Assembly: GCF_001654455.1 (NCBI RefSeq) | Contig: NZ_CP015772.1 | Coordinates: 3,410,001 to 3,474,000, forward strand | Length of the DNA stretch: 64,000 bases | Direction of reading: 5' to 3' | DNA from: Niabella ginsenosidivorans | GTDB lineage: Bacteria > Bacteroidota > Bacteroidia > Chitinophagales > Chitinophagaceae | The notes under the pieces: model-generated | Told to the model about the DNA's origin: nothing | Databases searched by the model: none | Seen by the model: only the letters and a program-made list of their open reading frames with translations | Shown here: one piece after another, positions 60,762 to 64,000 of the stretch | How positions within the stretch are numbered: the stretch's first letter is position 1 | How the letters are laid out: each line of letters starts with the position of its first letter | Translations under genes and position numbers: made by a program

Positions 60762-62036
60762 CTATAACCCGGTTGCCACCGCATGCTCCCCGCGCTCTTT
60801 TACCAACTGCTCCCGCACTTTCAATTGCCGGTACAAACCAATAGGATCCAGTGCAGCACCTGCTTTCAGCCTTGCTGCTGCCAGCAGGGGGCGCACATCT
60901 GTGCGGTAGGCTCCCTGCAGCAGTTCCTGTGCCAGCACCACATCATTGTTCTGTTGTGCGGCTTCCAGTTTTTTCGGATCAACCAATAATGCCTGGGCAT
61001 ACGCTATTTTTATGGCTTCCACGCTTTGCAGCAGATCTTCCAGCGGGTCTTTTACGTTATGACTGGCATCTATCATCCAGCCCAGGTCTTTTGTATGATC
61101 CATTCCACGCGCATCCATTCCTTCTACCAGCTCTTTAAAGATCAGGAACAACTGATAAGGCTTAATGCTTCCCACTGTAAGATCATCATCGCCATATTTG
61201 CTGTCATTAAAATGAAAACCGCCCAGTTTTTTCTCATTCAGTAACAGGGCTACGATCTGCTCAATATTTGCATTGGGCAGGTGATGCCCCAGATCAACCA
61301 GGGTATAAGCCTTATCGCCCAGCTTGCTTGCAAACAGGTAAGACTGTCCCCAATCTCCTACTGTTGTTGAATAAAAATTGGGCTCATACGCTTTATATTC
61401 TACAAACATTTTCCAGTTATCCGGCAGGGCATCATAAATAATACCAAGGCTGTCCAGCGTGTTATTAAATGCTTTGCGAAAATTCAGCTGTCCGGGAAAG
61501 CAGGAACCGTCTGCCAGCCACACTGTCAGGGATTCAGCGCCCAACTCCTTTCCATATTTTATTACTTCGATGTTGTGATCGATTGCCTGCTGACGCACCG
61601 CTTTATCTACATGCTGTAAGGAGCCAAACTTATAGCTCAGTTGCTGACCCGGCTGATCCTGGAACGTATTGGAGTTCATGGCATCAAACTTCAGGTCCAG
61701 TTGGGCGGCCAGTTGTTTCAATGCACCTGCATCTTTGGGAATATCCCAGGGAATATGCAGGGAAATAGCGCCGCTCGATCTGTTCAGCTGGTGCAGCAAT
61801 CCCACATCTTCCAGTTTCTGTTCCAGGGTAGAAGGTTCGCCCTTTCCGGCAAACCGCCCGAAACGCGTACCGCCATTCCCCAGGGCCCAGGAAGGGATCG
61901 CTACCTGGAAGTCTATCAGCTTTTTTATAAGGGCATCTGCATTTGGAATACAGCCGGAAACAAATTCAAAGTTTCGCTGGTGTTGTTTCAGTAATGCCTC
62001 GTTATGCTGCTCTATCTGCAATTTCGTTAATAACAT
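60762..62036 (-). CDS. rhaI: L-rhamnose isomerase (RhaI-type sugar isomerase)
   Basis: This encodes 424 residues from the ATG at 62036; the frame opens at a TTG at 62060, but MLLTKLQIEQHNEALLKQH is the family start. It is a TIM-barrel xylose-isomerase-like enzyme: IPSWALGNGGTRFGRF, FVEYKAYEPNFYSTTVGDWG with metal-ligand Glu, YTLVDLGHHLPNANIEQIVA with Asp/His, and GGFHFNDSKYGDDDLTVGS. These match the Pseudomonas/Rhizobium RhaI type rather than E. coli RhaA. Reaction: L-rhamnose to L-rhamnulose. It lies between the kinase and the aldolase/dehydrogenase. Confidence 0.93.
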   Translation of the reverse strand: MLLTKLQIEQHNEALLKQHQRNFEFVSGCIPNADALIKKLIDFQVAIPSWALGNGGTRFGRFAGKGEPSTLEQKLEDVGLLHQLNRSSGAISLHIPWDIPKDAGALKQLAAQLDLKFDAMNSNTFQDQPGQQLSYKFGSLQHVDKAVRQQAIDHNIEVIKYGKELGAESLTVWLADGSCFPGQLNFRKAFNNTLDSLGIIYDALPDNWKMFVEYKAYEPNFYSTTVGDWGQSYLFASKLGDKAYTLVDLGHHLPNANIEQIVALLLNEKKLGGFHFNDSKYGDDDLTVGSIKPYQLFLIFKELVEGMDARGMDHTKDLGWMIDASHNVKDPLEDLLQSVEAIKIAYAQALLVDPKKLEAAQQNNDVVLAQELLQGAYRTDVRPLLAAARLKAGAALDPIGLYRQLKVREQLVKERGEHAVATGL

Positions 62037-62190
62037 AAATGTATTTTTTTCAATCAACAATCAGGGCCCTGATAAATATACAACTATCAAAGCCGGTTTT
62101 CGTACACCTGTTCACCAAAAGATTAAAAAACGAGTTGACCGGCTAGACAACCATCAACTCTTGTATTGCTTGTTATATGAAGACGTTTTT

Positions 62191-64000
62191 TTATCTCAGG
62201 AAAGCCGCTGCTACTCCGCCATCCACATTCAGCACATTACCGGTCGACTTATTTAACAACCCGCTTACAAATACAAAACAGGCGTTGGCAATGTCTTCCG
62301 GCAGGATCATTTCATTCATGAGCGTGCGCTTTGCATAATAGGCAGGTAATTCTTCTACTGTTATGCCATAAGCTTTTGCCCGTCCTTCTGCCCAGCCACC
62401 GGCCCAGATGTTGGAATCGGCGATCACCGCATCGGGGTTCACGCTGTTTACACGGATCTTATCGGCTCCAAGTTCGGCAGCCAGCAGCCTCGACAGGTGC
62501 GCCTGTGCGGCCTTTGCAGAACCATACCCTGCATTATTAGGCCCTGATACCACCGCATTTTTTGAAACGATATTGATTATATCTCCTCCCATCTCCTGCT
62601 TCCGCATAACAGCAACACCTTGTTTGGAAACAATAAACTGCCCCTTAACAAGGATGTCATACAGCCGGTCCCATTCTTCAATGGAATGGTCTGTTATAGA
62701 TTTTGAAATGCTGATACCTGCATTATTGACGATGATGTCCACGCCTCCAAACGCCAGCACTGCTGCATCCATTGCTGCTTTTACAGAATCACTGCTGGTT
62801 ACATCCAGCATCACAGCAGCTGCGGTATCTTTGCCAAACTGTTTTTGAAATTCGTTCCTGGTTACTTCAACCCGCTCCGCGTTAATATCATTAATGATCA
62901 CACAGGCGCCTTCTGCAGCAAACTTTTTGGCAATGGCTTTTCCTATGCCTCCCCCGCTGCCTGTGATGAGCGCTATACGCCCACTCAATGGCCTGGGCTT
63001 TGGCATGCGTTGCAGCTTTGCCTCCTCCAGCAGCCAGTATTCAATATTAAAAGCTTCCTGCCTTGGCAGGGAGGTATAGGCAGAAATGGCTTCTGCCCCG
63101 CGCATTACATTAATGGCATTGGTATAAAACTCCGCTGCTACCCTTGCCGTTTGCTTATCCTTTGAAAAGGCAAACAGGCCTACACCCGGGTAAATAATGA
63201 TCACCGGGTTGGGATCGCGCATGGCAGGACTGTCCGGGTGTTTGCAGGCATTATAATAATCTGCATACATTTTCCGGTAGTCTTCAAACAGTGGTGCTAT
63301 TTTTTCCCTGATGGCCGTTACATCATCCAGCGCTGCATCCGGTGCCAGGTTCAGCACCAGCGGACTGATCTTGGTACGCAGAAAATGATCAGGGCAGGAA
63401 GTGCCCATAGGCGCCAAACGATCCAGGTCATTGGAATTAATGAATTCCAGCACTTTTTCATCATCTGTAAAATGGCCTACCATCTTTACGTAGGAGGAAC
63501 AAAAACCTCTTAATACGGGAGCCAGCGCCGCTGCTTTTTTCAGCCGCTCTTCTTTTGAAAGTGCCGTTACCTTTTCTCCGCCGAACACCGGTCCGTTCTT
63601 TCCGATATGCGCTTCAATATATTCAGCGCATTTTTCAATCACTTCGAGGGTATTCAGGTAGCTTTCATAAGCAGTATCACCCCATGTAAATAACCCGTGC
63701 GACCCCAACATAATACCCCGGATGCCGGGGTTCTCATCCAGGCATTGCTTCAATTGCAACCCCAGGTCAAAGCCCGGTCTTTGCCAGGGCACCCATCCTA
63801 TGGATCCGCCAAACAGCTCTGCTGTTATTTTCTTTCCGTCCTTTGCAGCAGCAACAGCAATAGCAGCATCCGGATGCAAATGATCTATATGCTTAAACGG
63901 AAGGAATGCATGTAATGGCGTATCAATAGAGGGGGCTTTTGAATTAAGGTCATAAATACAATGATTGAACAGCTCTACCATCTCATCTTCCTGCTCAATG
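62191..64000 (-). CDS. Bifunctional rhamnulose-1-phosphate aldolase / lactaldehyde dehydrogenase, C-terminal part
   Basis: About 603 residues are visible; the frame stays open to the window edge, so the Met at 63981 is internal and the N-terminus lies outside. The first part is a class II aldolase domain (HAFLPFKHIDHLHPDAAIAV, LGSHGLFTWGDTAYESYLN). The second, from about residue 340 of the visible part, is a short-chain dehydrogenase with ALITGSGGGIGKAIAKKFAA, NNAGIS and the YGSAKAAQAHLSR catalytic Tyr-x3-Lys. Such fusions split rhamnulose-1-phosphate into DHAP and lactaldehyde and oxidise the latter. It is first of the three rha genes. Confidence 0.92.
   Translation of the reverse strand, partial: IEQEDEMVELFNHCIYDLNSKAPSIDTPLHAFLPFKHIDHLHPDAAIAVAAAKDGKKITAELFGGSIGWVPWQRPGFDLGLQLKQCLDENPGIRGIMLGSHGLFTWGDTAYESYLNTLEVIEKCAEYIEAHIGKNGPVFGGEKVTALSKEERLKKAAALAPVLRGFCSSYVKMVGHFTDDEKVLEFINSNDLDRLAPMGTSCPDHFLRTKISPLVLNLAPDAALDDVTAIREKIAPLFEDYRKMYADYYNACKHPDSPAMRDPNPVIIIYPGVGLFAFSKDKQTARVAAEFYTNAINVMRGAEAISAYTSLPRQEAFNIEYWLLEEAKLQRMPKPRPLSGRIALITGSGGGIGKAIAKKFAAEGACVIINDINAERVEVTRNEFQKQFGKDTAAAVMLDVTSSDSVKAAMDAAVLAFGGVDIIVNNAGISISKSITDHSIEEWDRLYDILVKGQFIVSKQGVAVMRKQEMGGDIINIVSKNAVVSGPNNAGYGSAKAAQAHLSRLLAAELGADKIRVNSVNPDAVIADSNIWAGGWAEGRAKAYGITVEELPAYYAKRTLMNEMILPEDIANACFVFVSGLLNKSTGNVLNVDGGVAAAFLR

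Overview
The window reads as chromosomal DNA of a Bacteroidota bacterium, most likely a member of the Chitinophagaceae (Niabella/Niastella-like; the genus is inference). The reasons are the TAnnTTTG-type -7 promoter boxes, the weak Shine-Dalgarno signals, the many small lipoproteins, and families such as DUF983, DUF2200, DUF5009 and DUF6683. I see no phage, insertion sequence, CRISPR array or rRNA operon. There is one tRNA (Pro, CGG).

Layout. 1-7766: a partial TPR protein, uvrA with a small partner, three envelope proteins (one of them an OmpA-type lipoprotein) and a GNAT acetyltransferase. 8269-15259: branched-chain amino acid genes leuC, leuD, a citramalate-synthase-type gene and leuB, interrupted by two membrane-protein genes. 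15260-21802: a gene remnant, a lipoprotein, two secreted unknowns, a TPR histidine kinase overlapping its LuxR-type response regulator, and an NlpC/P60 lipoprotein. 22111-36473: dnaE, a MarR/universal stress protein pair divergent from a YceI lipoprotein, an SMR exporter, ribosomal protein S1, DUF2200, an AraC/DUF983 pair, an M1 peptidase and a lipoprotein. 36481-41635: cbpM-cbpA, a small membrane protein, ung, pyrD, a TerC-family protein, a frameshifted SnoaL-like gene and tRNA-Pro. 42053-45797: an AraC-controlled cluster (NAD(P)-epimerase, AraC regulator, DJ-1/PfpI protein, esterase). 46196-50026: a YjdM/PhnA-like protein, a 37-residue membrane peptide, a DUF1275 protein, a histidine kinase and a YceH protein. 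50070-56690: an Rrf2-controlled respiratory and nitric-oxide-defence cluster. 56814-59299: a methyltransferase, two half-size YeeE/YedE proteins and a DUF6624 protein. 59300-64000: L-rhamnose catabolism (kinase, isomerase, and a bifunctional aldolase/dehydrogenase running off the edge).

The most unusual region is 50070-56690. A Cys-containing Rrf2 regulator, whose promoter carries a near-symmetric operator around its -7 box, precedes a C-family (cbb3-like) heme-copper oxidase subunit I with a long N-terminal extension that has its own membrane segments. Then follow a diheme CcoO-like cytochrome c, two small unrecognised membrane proteins, a group III truncated haemoglobin, a four-helix membrane protein, a RIC/ScdA-type iron-sulfur repair protein and a second haemerythrin-like protein. 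Together these suggest a compact module for respiration under low oxygen or nitric oxide.

Other points of note: a family of degenerate, word-like intergenic repeats at five loci; several genes whose -7 box lies only 4-10 nt before the start codon (likely leaderless mRNAs); a duplicated operator/promoter architecture upstream of the two transcription units flanking the AraC gene at 43008; and two decayed genes.
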